This document shows positions 1 to 12,032 of a DNA stretch of 64,000 nt, piece by piece; position 1 is the first letter of the stretch; each line of letters begins with the position of its first letter. A program made the position numbers and the translations under genes. The notes beneath the pieces were generated by a model that was given only the letters and a program-made list of their open reading frames with translations, made no database searches and was not told the origin of the DNA. The stretch comes from Portunus trituberculatus (Eukaryota > Arthropoda > Malacostraca > Decapoda > Portunidae). Where the stretch lies: the NCBI RefSeq assembly GCF_017591435.1, contig NC_059296.1, forward strand, positions 29,438,869 to 29,502,868, given 5' to 3'.

Positions 1-35
1 AAAAACTGGATCATGTTTGGAGCGAGCGAGAGAAG

Positions 36-38
<3 letters not shown>

Positions 39-90
<52 letters not shown>
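39..90. repeat. (AG)n microsatellite
   Basis: Perfect AG dinucleotide array of about 26 units, followed by GGAAG-type purine sequence. Confidence 0.97.
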
Positions 91-93
<3 letters not shown>

Positions 94-452
94 AGGGAAG
101 GGAAGGAGCCAGAGGGAGGAAGAGACGAAGATGAGATAGGAAAAAGAGAATAGATAGGAAGAAATGAGGGGAAGCAGAATGATGGGAGTGAGAGAATGAA
201 AGAGAGACAGGGAGAGAAGGAGGGAGGGAGGGAGGGAAGGTGGGAGGGATGATGGGAAAGCTATTGAGGCAGTAGTGGTAATAATAGTAGTGGTTGTAAT
301 AATAATAATACATCAGGTGTAGTAACATTATCACACAAGACATTTTTAGTAATCTCTCATGCAAAACTATCAGTGAGACGAGTTCTCTTCTCGGGGATTA
401 ATATCTAAACACTCACTTCATTTAATTGGAGGGCTTATTGAAGTGGCGGTCT
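91..452. other. Purine-rich spacer, no gene seen
   Basis: G/A-rich sequence with a short (GGGA)n run near 219-250 and an AAT/AGT-rich patch near 275-310. No coding or RNA feature is visible. Confidence 0.6.
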
Positions 453-655
453 TGGTGGTGGTGGTGGTGGTTATGGTTGTAGTAATAGTAGTAGTAGTAG
501 TAATAGTAGTAGGTGGAGGAGGAGGATGATGATGAGGAAGAGGTGGAAGAGGAGAAGGAGGAGTAGTAGTAGTAGTAGAAGTAGTGGTGGCAGTGGTAAT
601 GGTGGTGCTGGTGGTGGCAGTGGTGGTGGTGGCGGTGGTGGTGGTGGTGCTGGTG

Positions 656-731
<76 letters not shown>

Positions 732-794
732 CAGTAGTAGTAGGAGCAGTAGTTATAGCAGCAGTAGAATCAACAACAGGAACAGCAGCAGCAG
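453..794. repeat. Compound trinucleotide array (GGT/AGT/GGA/AGC)
   Basis: About 340 bp of mixed GGT, AGT, GGA and AGC triplets. The core is a near-perfect (AGT)n at about 665-741. Long open frames here in several phases come only from the triplet periodicity. Confidence 0.95.
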
Positions 795-1374
795 TACATA
801 TGCATAATAATGATAAGAATGATAATAAAGACTTGTAAAAACACATCAATGATTATAATACAGAACGAATGTATAAGCAAAGCATCGTAACTAGTGCAGA
901 ATGAAGTTCGCAATAGAGTAAGGCATTTATCTCACAAAACTTTACTTCTAAGGTACCAATTTCCTTTAATTAATCACTCGTAAATCTCCTTCACACAGAG
1001 ATACTCCCGACAATTCTGAAAAAGCCACAGGAAGAGAGTGTATCATCAATGAAAGATGAAGACAGATAGGATATTCACCAAGGGAGGGACGGGAGCAGGG
1101 AGGAGAGGAAGGGACGAGTGACACTGATGTAGTAGAGAAGAGAAGCACGGAGGAGGATGAGGCTTGACTGTGGTGGCAGCTTGATAGGATGAGTGGAAGA
1201 GATCGGTGGAATAAAGAGAGAGATTTATGAATCATGGGGGTTTATTGAGGGAATAAATTAAAAGAAGTGTTTAGTGGAGAAAGGTGATTAAATGTATATC
1301 GGCTTATTTCAAGTTTATCATGTTTGTTGTCACATTAAACGATAGTAGATTATTACCTGTATTTTTCTCTCTTT
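795..1374. other. Unique AT-rich spacer, no gene seen
   Basis: Non-repetitive sequence without a supportable ORF, RNA or mobile element. Confidence 0.5.
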
Positions 1375-1431
1375 ATTACTATTATTGATACTATTACTAC
1401 CACTACTATTACTACTACTACTACTACTACT

Positions 1432-1517
<86 letters not shown>

Positions 1518-1528
1518 CACCACCACTG

Positions 1529-1571
<43 letters not shown>

Positions 1572-1640
1572 CACCACTACCACTACCACTACTCCTCCTA
1601 CTACTACTACTACTTCTACTACTACCGTTACTATTGTTAC
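1375..1640. repeat. (ACT/ACC)n trinucleotide array
   Basis: About 265 bp of ACT triplets with ACC blocks, interrupted by CTC near 1591. It resembles the 453-794 array read on the opposite strand. Confidence 0.95.
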
Positions 1641-1835
1641 TAATATGATTATTGTCATGATTATTACTATTCTATTTTTTTCATTATTATTGAGTGAATC
1701 TACGGAAATAGGAAGGGATACAAGTGGTTATAAAAGAAGCAACGGATTATTCATGTTTATACAAAGAAATATTGTGGAAACTGATAAAAGAATAGAGATA
1801 AATAATAAATAAAAACAAGAGGGGGAGGTGATGGA

Positions 1836-2076
1836 GGAGAAGAAGAAGAAGAAGAAGAAGAAGAAGAAGAAGAAGAAGAAGATGAGGAAATACCATAAGA
1901 GAGAAAAGAAGGTGGAGTAGGAGAAGACAAGAATAAATGCGAAAAAAGAGAAAAACACAACAGACAGGGAATCCCAAATGTACCAAGTTTGGCGCCACGT
2001 AAAACACCACAGCGGGGAAGGAAGGAGGAAAGGAGGAAGAGGAAGAAGAGGAGGAGGAGGAGGAGGAGGAGGAGTC
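1836..2076. repeat. (AAG)n and (GGA)n arrays
   Basis: Two purine trinucleotide arrays, AAG at about 1836-1882 and AGG/AAG at about 2023-2076, separated by unique A-rich sequence. Confidence 0.9.
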
Positions 2077-2616
2077 GAAAAGGACGGAGCGTTCGTTCAT
2101 GGCCTGGAGGGGGTCTTGTAACACCTCCAGGAACAGACAGGATGTGATCATGTCCCCTCATTGCTTTTTGTTACGTGTAATAATGAACAAGTGAACGCGC
2201 GGTGCCTGTGTGATTGCATTATTCTATTTCATCTCCTTGATCAACACTCGCCCTCAACGCTGCCCTCGTCACGTCCGCCTCGGGAACCACTTGGAGAGCC
2301 ATTACTGCAGCGGAATACATTAACACGATTTTTTAAGAGCTGATACGACACTGGACATTACACACCAACACCTGATATGCAGAACACTTAGCGGGAATTA
2401 TTTTCGTATTCACTCTCGTATCTACTGATGGATCTCGTCTCCTCTCCACCAGACAGGATAAACCGACACATCCTGCACGCCTCGCCTTACATTCCTCGAT
2501 ACTGTTTAGAGAGAGAGAAAGAGGGAGAGGGAGTGGGAGAGGGAGAGGCCGCAGCGACGATCTGTATCAGCAGGATGTGTTTCTCTGTTGCCTCGTTAGT
2601 AATTAGGTGCTGCTGC

Positions 2617-2618
<2 letters not shown>
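2077..2618. other. Unique spacer, no gene seen
   Basis: Non-repetitive DNA with mixed composition. Short ORFs here have no recognisable domain or splice context. Confidence 0.5.

Positions 2619-2654
<36 letters not shown>
2619..2654. repeat. (GT)n microsatellite
   Basis: Perfect GT array of about 18 units. Confidence 0.96.
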
Positions 2655-2658
<4 letters not shown>

Positions 2659-2787
2659 GATTTCTTCTTGTTTTTATTTTTTTCCTCGTCCAATCAATGT
2701 TTTCTAATCTATCTTTTGGGTTTTTCATCTATTTATTCAAGTCTTTTAGTTATAGGTCAAGATTTTTGTCTTTGTTTTGTTTTTTTC

Positions 2788-2790
<3 letters not shown>

Positions 2791-2845
<55 letters not shown>

Positions 2846-2875
2846 GTTGTGTGTATGTGGGTAGCTGAGTGTGTG

Positions 2876-2959
<84 letters not shown>
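2791..2959. repeat. Compound (GT)n-(CT)n microsatellite
   Basis: GT array 2791-2844, a short degenerate GT-rich link, then a CT array 2879-2959. It marks the left edge of a roughly 2.1-kb pyrimidine-dominated domain. Confidence 0.97.
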
Positions 2960-2961
<2 letters not shown>

Positions 2962-3095
2962 GTGTAGTTTTTCATTAATTTTTCGTTTGTGTTCCTCTTC
3001 CTCTTCCTCCTCTTCCCTCCTCCTCAAACTCCTTCCTCCTCTTTATTAACTACTCATCCGCAGTCTTTTCCTCTTTCCTCTTAACGCGCAGGACT

Positions 3096-3099
<4 letters not shown>

Positions 3100-3157
<58 letters not shown>
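3100..3157. repeat. (CT)n microsatellite
   Basis: Perfect CT array of about 29 units. Confidence 0.97.
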
Positions 3158-3160
<3 letters not shown>

Positions 3161-3230
3161 TAATTTAGTTTTTTATACTTTTTTTGTTTTCCAGTTTACT
3201 TTTTACTTGTTTATTTTACAGTAAGCTATA

Positions 3231-3365
3231 CCTTCTTCTTCTTCTTCTTCTTCTTCTTCTTCTTCTTCTTCTTCTTCTTCTTCTTCTTCTTCTTTTCTTC
3301 TTCTTCTTCTTCTTCTTTTCTTCTTCTTCTTCTTTTTTTTCTTCTTATTCTTTTATTTTCTTCCT
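3231..3365. repeat. (TTC)n microsatellite
   Basis: TTC triplet array with short TTTT and TTATTC interruptions toward its right end. Confidence 0.95.
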
Positions 3366-3604
3366 CTTCCTCTTTTCTTACTAGTCATCACTTCCACTCC
3401 CCTCTTTTCACCCCCTCTTCCTATTTCCTCCTCCTTTTATCTTCTTTTCTTACTCTCTCCCCTGATTCTCACCTCAATTAATCATTTTCCTTTCATTCTT
3501 CAATTTTCTTTCGTCTCTCATTTCTTATCGTATTTTTTTTTTTACATTTCCTTTCACATGCTTCACTTTTTCTCCATTTTTCTCCTCCTTCTCTTTTTCC
3601 TCAT

Positions 3605-3876
3605 CTTCTTCTTCTTCTTCTTCTTCTTCTTCTTCTTCTTCTTCTTCTTCTTCTTCTTCTTCTTCTTCTTCTTCTTCTTCTTCTTCTTCTTTTTCTTGTT
3701 CTTGTTCTTGTTCTTGTTCTTGTTCTTGTTCTTGTTCTTGTTCTTGTTCTTCTTCCTCTTCTTCTTCTTTTTCGTCTTTTTTTTCTTCTTCTTCTTCTTC
3801 TCTTCTTCTTCTTATCTTCTTCTTCTTCTTCTTCTTCTTCTTCTTCTTCTTCTTCTTCTTCTTCTTCTTGTTCCTC
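3605..3876. repeat. (TTC)n array with nested (TTCTTG)n hexamer
   Basis: About 270 bp of TTC triplets. A block of about nine TTCTTG hexamers at about 3694-3750 is embedded in the pure TTC array. Confidence 0.95.
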
Positions 3877-3934
3877 TTCTTCCTATTAGTCACCTCTCTT
3901 TATCAACCTTATATATTGCCTTTTCATATCTCTT

Positions 3935-4004
3935 TCCTCCTCCTCCTCCTCCCTCCTCCTCCTCCTCCTCCTCCTCCTCCTCCTCCTCCTCCTCTTCTTC
4001 CTCC
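3935..4004. repeat. (CCT)n microsatellite
   Basis: CCT triplet array with one slip near 3952, ending in CTTCTTCC. Confidence 0.95.
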
Positions 4005-4189
4005 TGTGTGCTTAACTCCTGCTGCACTCACAGTTACCTTATAATGGCTCTCCAAACACACTAATAAGGACCTTAGGATCTATCTATTGCTATTTGAACT
4101 TCCTTTGTATTCCTCCTCATACTCCTCCTCCTCATCTTTTTCCTCGTCGCCTTTTTCTTACTCTTCCTAACCTCGTCTTTTGTAACCAC

Positions 4190-4232
4190 CACCACCACCA
4201 CCACCACCACTACCACTACCACTGCCACTAAT
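4190..4232. repeat. (CCA)n microsatellite
   Basis: Short ACC/CCA triplet array followed by CCACTA variants. Confidence 0.9.
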
Positions 4233-4406
4233 CCTTCCCGTCATCCCTTCAATAAAATTCCCTCAGTGTGTATAGTTTTCTCGTCCGTCTCTGTTATTCC
4301 CACGTATATGTTTCCCTGTGCGCACCATGTCCTGCCTCTCCTCCCCTTCCCTGTTCCCTATCCATTACGTCACCTGCTCAGCCCGCCTCACCCGCCCGCC
4401 TGTCGA

Positions 4407-4600
4407 CTCTCTCTCTCTCTCTCTCTCTCTCTGTTCGTTTTTTTTTTTTTTTTTTTAGCTTTTGTTCTTGTTTATGTTGTTTTCTTTTTGTTCTCATTAT
4501 TTATTTCCTTTTTTGTTGTTGTTATTGTATTTTCTCCTCTTCCTCCTCTCCTCCTCCTCCTCCTCCTCCTCCTCCTCCTCCTCTTCCTCTTCCTCTTCCT
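4407..4600. repeat. (CT)n, poly(T) and (CCT)n cluster
   Basis: CT array 4407-4432, a T tract about 4438-4456, T-rich sequence, then a CCT array about 4535-4600. All are pyrimidine on the + strand. Confidence 0.93.
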
Positions 4601-4789
4601 TATCTTGTAACTGTTTTGTTTATTTTTTTTCCCAATTTTTTTTTCTCTCTCTCTACATCTTTCTCTTTGTTCGTTTCTTCTTTCTTCTTTCTTGTTCTTC
4701 TGTTATTTATATTCCTTTGGTGTTATTCATGTTTGTTTTTGTCAGGTCTTCGTCCTCCCTTTCTTCCTTCTCTTTCTTTTGGCCTAACT

Positions 4790-4792
<3 letters not shown>

Positions 4793-4885
<93 letters not shown>
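4793..4885. repeat. (CT)n microsatellite
   Basis: Perfect CT array of about 46 units. Confidence 0.98.
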
Positions 4886-4886
<1 letters not shown>

Positions 4887-4961
4887 AGTCTATCACCACC
4901 ACCATCTTCACTATTCCTCCCTATTTATCTCTCTCATTCAGTTCTCCTTTACACTACTGTT

Positions 4962-5011
4962 TCTCCTCCTCCTCCTCCTCCTCCTCCTCCTCCTCCTCCT
5001 CCTCCTCCTCT
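4962..5011. repeat. (CCT)n microsatellite
   Basis: Perfect CCT array of about 16 units. The strong pyrimidine bias ends just after it. Confidence 0.97.
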
Positions 5012-5163
5012 GCGCATTCCCTAGCGGGCTCCGTGTAAGGAAGGCTGCGGGAGAGGAGGATAAGGAGAGGAGGAGAGGAGCTGCTTCTGGGCGATGGAGG
5101 GATATATTCATAAGATAAAGTGGCATTTATGGGCTGTAGCGCTGGCTTGGGTGGACTCCTGGC

Positions 5164-5234
5164 TTGGCGGTGGCGGTGGCGGTGGCGTCGGTGGTGGTGG
5201 TGATGGTGGTGGTGGTGGTGGCGGTGGTGGCGAG
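5164..5234. repeat. (GGT/GGC)n array
   Basis: GGC and GGT triplets in a GC-rich context. An open frame across it encodes only a polyglycine stretch with no recognisable flanks. Confidence 0.9.
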
Positions 5235-5914
<680 letters not shown>

Positions 5915-6220
5915 TCTCTTTCTCTCTCTCTTTCTCTCTCCCTCCCCACCCATCCCAACTAAATAAATATATATATAAGCCAGGAAGGAAACCAACTCAC
6001 CGAGCTGGACATAATGGAGTGACTCACGAAAGAGAAAGAAGAGAAGAGAGAGAGAAAAAAAAGTTTCATGCATCATTATAGGTGAAGGCTGATAGGCAAA
6101 GTTGGTGCGGTACACAGCGATCGAATCACTAAAGTATCTGTTTAGTGTCATGACCCGCGTGCAGTTTATGGGCCGCACTGAACAAGCGGAGTCTGAGTCG
6201 GGCTCATTACCGCCGGCTGG

Positions 6221-6300
6221 AGGAGGAGGAAGAAGAGGAGGAGGAGCAGCAGCAGCAGGAGGAGGAGGAGAAGGAGGAGGAGGAGGAAGCAAGGGAGCAG
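6221..6300. repeat. (GGA/GCA)n array
   Basis: GGA triplets with a short GCA block in the middle. Confidence 0.9.
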
Positions 6301-6389
6301 CAGGAGATATGCGTGGGGTGGGTGCAGTAGAAGAAAAGTTCGGGTTTAAATATGAGGGATGGTGGAGAATACGAATACAAAGATGTTTT

Positions 6390-6955
6390 AATAGTAAGGA
6401 TGTTAGTGTGATAATGATGATACATGTGGAGATACAGGAACTAGAATCTGAAGTAAAGAAGATTAGGAAGGAAGGGACTGAGGGAAAAGACAGAGAGTAT
6501 GTCAGTTGAATAATTGCTAGAATAATGATGTAATGGTGAAGATGTCAGTGTGATGATGATAAATGTAGAAATACAGAAAATATAATATAAAAGAGATGAA
6601 CAAAGAGGGAAACAAATAGCAAGAAAGAATGTAACAGCTGAGAGATGATAAAGACGAACCAGATAAAGATGTAAAATAAGTAAAGTTGTTAGTGTGATGA
6701 TAAATTTGAGGACGCAGGAAATAGAAGTTAAGTACAAGTAAAGCTATCATGGAGGGAAGGAAGAGAAAAAAAAAGGAGAAAATTAAGAATTATCAGAGAA
6801 AGCAGAATTGAAGATGTAGTGAGAGTAACGATGCTTGATAGAAGGGCGATAAACATGAAGGTACAGGAAATAGAGTCTGGAAACAAGTAGAGGAGATTGT
6901 GAAGGAAAGGAAAGAAGAAAGGAAAGAGGATGTGACAACTTGATCAGTGAGAGTG
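6390..6955. repeat. Degenerate tandem repeat, ~143-bp unit, four copies
   Basis: The phrase TGTTAGTGTGATGATGATAA followed by GGAGATACAGGAAATAGA and a G/A-rich filler recurs with anchors near 6401, 6543, 6687 and, more diverged, 6813. Spacing is about 126-144 bp. The copies differ by many substitutions and small indels, so this is an old minisatellite-like duplication. Confidence 0.75.
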
Positions 6956-7035
6956 AATCAAGGAAAAGAATTTAAACCCGAAGTGCAGAAAATTAAGATC
7001 TTTGGTAGTAAAGGGGAGATTTCATGACCACGCTG

Positions 7036-7039
<4 letters not shown>

Positions 7040-7114
<75 letters not shown>
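7040..7114. repeat. (CA)n microsatellite
   Basis: Perfect CA array of about 37 units. Confidence 0.98.
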
Positions 7115-7115
<1 letters not shown>

Positions 7116-7717
7116 CTGCTCGTGCATTAGGTACAAATAAGACGAAATAATGTTGCTGGGTCGATGCAAGACAAACCTGCGTTGAATAAAATGAGAAGGC
7201 AAAAGAAAATATATTCGTTGGCGGGAAAATATTTATATCTGGATGAAAGCTGCACGAGAGAGCAAGACAATGGCGCAGGAACAATGGGGGGACGAATATT
7301 AGGAAGACGTTATGAGGAGGGAAGCGGCGTGAGAGAGGCGAGGAGGGAGATTCTCTGCAAAGTATGTCATTTGTACCTCTTTTCTGGCACTTTTTTATGC
7401 TTCATACTGCGCTGAGATTGGCAGGCGAGGAACATCACTTCAGGGCATCTCGGGAAGTACGGCACTGTGCGGTGAGAGGACCGAGTCTCACAGTACAGTT
7501 TTCTCCTCTATGTATTAGAGTTTTTTGGTGACGAAATGGGAAGCAACCGTAGAAGGGAGCGTGTTTTCTTCCAGGTCACGCAGGGATGAGGAGCGTGAAG
7601 TGCCGGTGCCTGAAGAATGGACGGGAAACAATGTAAAGTAAAAGTCTCAAATTGTTGCACGTTTCTGTTATGCAGCGATGTGTAATCAGGAAACGCATGT
7701 GCTATGGCGCAATGAAT
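7115..7717. other. Unique spacer, no gene seen
   Basis: Mixed-composition DNA, moderately GC-rich at 7260-7500. No coding or RNA feature could be supported. Confidence 0.5.
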
Positions 7718-7722
7718 ACACA

Positions 7723-7767
<45 letters not shown>
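7718..7767. repeat. (CA)n microsatellite
   Basis: CA array with one CATA interruption near its left end. Confidence 0.96.
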
Positions 7768-7769
<2 letters not shown>

Positions 7770-8687
7770 TTTTTCAGGTGAGCGTTCACGGAGTGGCCGG
7801 GTTTGTAATAAAGACAGAAGAGTGTGATAAGGGGCGCGTCTCCGGTCCCACGGCACCGCCTCCATCTTCTTCAGGTCCTGGAGCGCACCGAGTTGTCTCT
7901 AATCATCTTTACGAGTGGCGTGGCCCAAGATTCAGGGGAAGATACTAGAAATAAATATGACTGCTCGACAAATTGCATGTTAGTAGGAGAAAGAGAAGGA
8001 GACAGAGAACAAAGACGGCTCTGTCCAGGATGACTTGTGGGACAAAGAATAGATTCAGTGACTCATTTGTTACCATTACATGAAAATATTTCCAATTACC
8101 GAAAGAAACATGCTTTTTGCGGCACGCAAATTGGACCTTTCCAGGCGCATTGAAAGCTGCCAAAACTTACCAATAAATTTATGTTCCGTTCCCAAGAAAA
8201 GATTATTAGTAAAGTTCCGTTCAGTGTATACATTTTTTCTTCATTTATGAATGCACTCGCAAACATCTGTATGCATGTATGTATGTATGTATGAAATATA
8301 TGAATGTATGGATGTATGTACAGTGACTAGTCTTGTGCTGCATGATGGATGGAAATAAAAGAGTAAATTGACGTCATCTATTCTCAGATTAGATCATACA
8401 AACGAAGGAGAAACGGCATCAATAAATTGATTGCATTTTTTATTTCGCAATGATTGCAGCAGTATAGTAGTAGTAACAATATTAGTAGTAGTAGTAGTAG
8501 TAGCAGCAGCAATAGCCGCAGTAGTAGCAGCAACAGCTGCAGTAGTAGCAATTCGTCGTCGTTGTAAAAGTAGTAGTAGTTGTTAGAGGATGAAGAGGTG
8601 GGAGTAGGAGGAGGAGGAGGAGGAGGAAAAAGAAGAGAGAGGAGTAAGATGATTAATTATCGTTGTTACTTGCTCATAGGCATCTTT

Positions 8688-8690
<3 letters not shown>
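7768..8690. other. Unique spacer with minor simple repeats
   Basis: Contains a short (ATGT)n run at about 8273-8292, AGT/AGC triplets at about 8464-8580 and a GGA run near 8608-8625. No gene is recognised. Confidence 0.6.

Positions 8691-8734
<44 letters not shown>
8691..8734. repeat. (CA)n microsatellite abutting a SINE
   Basis: Perfect CA array ending directly at the first base of the SINE at 8735. Confidence 0.97.
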
Positions 8735-8736
<2 letters not shown>

Positions 8737-9028
8737 GCGTAGTGTAGTGGTTAGCACAGTGGTTACTCACAATCGAGAGGGCCCGGGTTCGAGTCCCGGT
8801 AAGCGGTGAGGCAAATGGGCAAGCCTCTTAATGTGTGGCCCCTGTTCACCTAGCAGTAAATAGGTACGGGCTGTAACTCGAGGGGTTGTGGCCTCGCTTT
8901 TTCGGTGTGTGGAGTGTGTTGATGTGGTCTCAGTCCTACCCGAAGATCGGTCTATGAGCTCTGTGCTCGCTCCGTAGTGAGGAAGACTGGCGGGGTGACC
9001 AGCAGACGACCGAGGTGAATTACACACA
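8735..9028 (+). mobile_element. tRNA-derived SINE, tRNA-Val-like head, full length
   Basis: The first 72 nt (8735-8806) fold like a tRNA. The ends CCGCGTA and TAAGCGG pair at six of seven positions. An A box of the form GTAGTGTAGTGGTTAGCAC and a B box GGTTCGAGTCC are present. The A-box region and a CAC in the anticodon position resemble arthropod tRNA-Val(CAC), but the anticodon stem is poorly paired, so this is a pseudo-tRNA. A body of about 220 bp follows and ends in GAATTACACACA. The second half matches the fragment at 57701-57832, which shows that the element is dispersed. It is non-autonomous and would need LINE machinery in trans. The exact 3' end is uncertain by about 10 bp. Confidence 0.85.
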
Positions 9029-9339
9029 GTAGACCCATTCATAGACACCTGAGCTCGTCGCTACATACTTTGATCACAATTCTACACATTACCCCTTCGA
9101 GGCCCTTTCCCTTTGCCTCCCGCGGCTCATGGGGGGCAGGAGGCGGCGGCAGGCCAGATGGACGCCTCCGATAGAGCCTTTAACAAACTACCCACCGGCT
9201 CATTCAGTATACGAAAACGATAAATTGCGTAAATCCTATAAATTTTTGGGCCGGCCTAACAACCCGGCGCGCCCCGACAGTACAAGTAGAAGTGTCATCG
9301 CCGCCAGCATCACTGAGCTTTATGGGGGCCTTCTGCAGG

Positions 9340-9435
9340 AGGAGGAGGAGGAGGAGGAGGAAGAGAAGGAGGAGGAGGAGGAGGAGGAGGAGGAGGAGGA
9401 GGAGGAGGAGGAGGAGGAGGAGGAGGAGGAGGAGA
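9340..9435. repeat. (GGA)n microsatellite
   Basis: GGA array of about 95 bp with one AAGAGAAGG interruption. The poly-Glu and poly-Pro frames across it are artefacts. Confidence 0.97.
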
Positions 9436-10853
9436 GGCAGTGATGGGGGAAGAGGATAAAAAGGAATAGGAGAATGCAGATGAAGAACGAAAAGACGAGG
9501 GCAAGTGAAGAAAGGAAAGGAGTAGAAATGTTGAAAATAAAACTTGAAAAGGAGGAAGAGAGGATGAAGGCAGAGAGAAAAATATATGAACAAAAAAGAA
9601 CAGAAGAGATTTGAAGGAAATAATGGAGTTGATATGCTAAGAGTGAAGAACGTAGAGAAGGAAAGAAAACATGAAGAAGAAAGAAACGAAGATAGTGATT
9701 AGGAAAAAAAAATGGAGGAGAAAAGGAAAGGAAAAAGTGAAGTTATTTAGGAGAAAAAGAAAAAAATGGAGAAAAACCAGAAAAATGAAGCGAGAGAAAA
9801 AAAAGTAGAAGGGAATGACGAAATCAAGAAGAAATAAAAAAGGCTGCTTATGACTGAAAAAAAAAAAAACTTGAGTAAGAATAAATAAAGAAATGAAGAA
9901 AATAAGAATACAAACAATAGAAAACGAAAAAAATAAAGCAAAAAAGAAGGTTAAAAAAAAAGAAGGCAGTGAAGATGTTAATGATAAACAAAAGAGATAA
10001 AGAGGTTGGATAAATAAAAAAGATCATCAGAGGGTAGAAAAACAATATTGAGCAACACTAAAATGGAGATGATGCAACACAATTTGAGAGAATGATGATG
10101 TTACGGGTGTGTTTTGTTGATGTTACGATACCAGGTTGAGGTGACGCCAGGTACAGGTGTTGTCGGTACAGGAAACCAGGTACACGTGACGCCAGCAGGA
10201 GCATCAAAAAAAGTTGGTGCAAAAACAAGAGTGATAAAGATGAAGAGTTGATAAAGAGAGGAATAACAAAACTGCAAGAGAAGAATCGTTTAAAAAGAGA
10301 GATATAAGTGTAAACGGTAAACAGTAACAAATGAATCACTGAAAGAAAACACATTCAGTGAAGAAATATGTAAAAAAAATAAACTATGAAAGCAGTTGAA
10401 CAAAAATGCGAAAGAAAAAAAAATAGTTAAAATTTAGAACACAATGAAAATAAAGACATATAAAATACATAAAGAAAATACAGGAAGAAATATCACTAAG
10501 CTAAAAATAAATATATAGATAAACCAATGCTAAAAATAATAATAATAAAAAAAACAACAACTTATGTACAGATCAAACCACGTGGCACTTTTTGCATAAA
10601 TTGTAATACACTTTCTCTACGCTTTACTTGTAACTGATAGACTCGCCAGCCACATCACTCATATATTTACCAAACCAGTTCAACCAGTCTCATGTGAAGA
10701 TACACTTTTTTTTTTACTACCAACTCAATGCGGGAGAAGGAAATATTCTTACTTGATTCAGAGGCTCGGTATACATATTATCTGGAAGGATTATTGTACT
10801 AGAATTCTTGTATATTTGTTTCAGAGCATCAGTTGCTTGGGAACAGAAGTATT
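9436..10853. other. A/G-rich tract, no gene seen
   Basis: Purine-dominated + strand from about 9340 to 10060, then A-rich. A patch at about 10130-10200 repeats GTGACGCCAG and CAGGTACA(C/G)GTG twice. No coding potential is visible: frames here give low-complexity Phe/Leu/Ser protein on the minus strand. Confidence 0.6.
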
Positions 10854-10973
10854 GATGCGGAGAAACTGATGGCAGGTGGCTATATATGATAAAGAAATAA
10901 GAAAAGAGGTGGTAATGCAGGGAAACTGATGACATGGGGTTAGATATGACAAAGGAATAAGAAAAAAACGGGG
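10854..10973. repeat. Two-copy tandem duplication, 60-bp unit
   Basis: GATGCGGAGAAACTGATGGC at 10854 recurs as AATGCAGGGAAACTGATGAC at 10914. The similarity continues through ATATGAYAAAGRAATAAGAAAA in both copies. Confidence 0.85.
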
Positions 10974-11043
10974 GATATTTTGAAATAGATAAGTCGATTG
11001 ATGGGAAGATAAGAAGCAATGTGATGTGATGAAAATATAGATA

Positions 11044-11046
<3 letters not shown>

Positions 11047-11099
<53 letters not shown>
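11047..11099. repeat. (GA)n microsatellite
   Basis: Perfect GA array of about 26 units. Confidence 0.97.
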
Positions 11100-11102
<3 letters not shown>

Positions 11103-11410
11103 TTCCCCTTAAAAAATCAATTAAAAGAAAAGAAACATTAAAAAGAACGGGATCAGAATAGCAAGTGACTATTTCTCGAACACTGTCACTTCATTCACAG
11201 TATACAACTTTCAACACGCTATGCTCACTTCATCAGCCTACCTGCATCTGTCGCGTGTCTCACCTCGTCTTGCAATACACGTCACTGCCACCGCCACCAT
11301 GTCATCTGTACTCCATCCCATCCCACTCAGTCACTCCTTGTTGTTCATCAGTCTCTTTCATCCCGACGTAGTAGATATACTGGTGTGTTCATTATTGCTT
11401 CTATTCTGAT

Positions 11411-11433
11411 ACTAGTCCTACTACCGCTGCTGC

Positions 11434-11465
<32 letters not shown>

Positions 11466-11848
11466 GTGCTGCTGCTGTTACTGGTGCTGCTGCTGCTGCT
11501 GCTGCTACTACTACTACTATTACTACTACTACTACTACTGCTGCTACTACTACTGCTGCTGCTACTGCTGCTACCACCACTACCACCACTGCCACTACTG
11601 CACTACTGCTGCCACCACTGCACCACTGCCACCACCACCACTGCTGCTGCTGCTGCTGCTGCTGCTGCCACTGCCACTGCTGCTGCCACCACCACCACCA
11701 CCACCACCACCACCACCACCACCACCACCACCACCACCACCACCACCACCACCACTGCTACCACTACACCACCACTGCCACCTGCTGCTGCTGCTACTGC
11801 TACTGCTGCTACCACTGCTGCTACTGCTACTACTACTACTACTACTAC
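11411..11848. repeat. Complex (CTG/CTA/CAC)n trinucleotide array
   Basis: About 440 bp of mixed CTG, CTA, CCA and GCT triplets, with a pure (CAC)n core at about 11689-11755. Frames encode poly-Leu, poly-Thr, poly-Ala or poly-Val only. Confidence 0.96.
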
Positions 11849-11949
11849 CTTTAAATAAGTAGCGCTAATATATATCTGCCAACTATTCTAAATAATCAAT
11901 ACCCAATTAAATACTAAATGTAAAAAGACGTATAGGAAAATAAGGAGTG

Positions 11950-11951
<2 letters not shown>

Positions 11952-12030
<79 letters not shown>
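11952..12030. repeat. (AC)n microsatellite
   Basis: Perfect AC array of about 39 units. Confidence 0.98.

Positions 12031-12032
<2 letters not shown>

Noticed and set aside
4268..5118. 218-256-codon Ser/Leu/Phe-rich frames
   Set aside because: They translate CT, CCT and T tracts. No non-repeat domain is present.
8767..9048. 93-codon minus-strand ORF
   Set aside because: It is antisense to the SINE and has no independent coding evidence.
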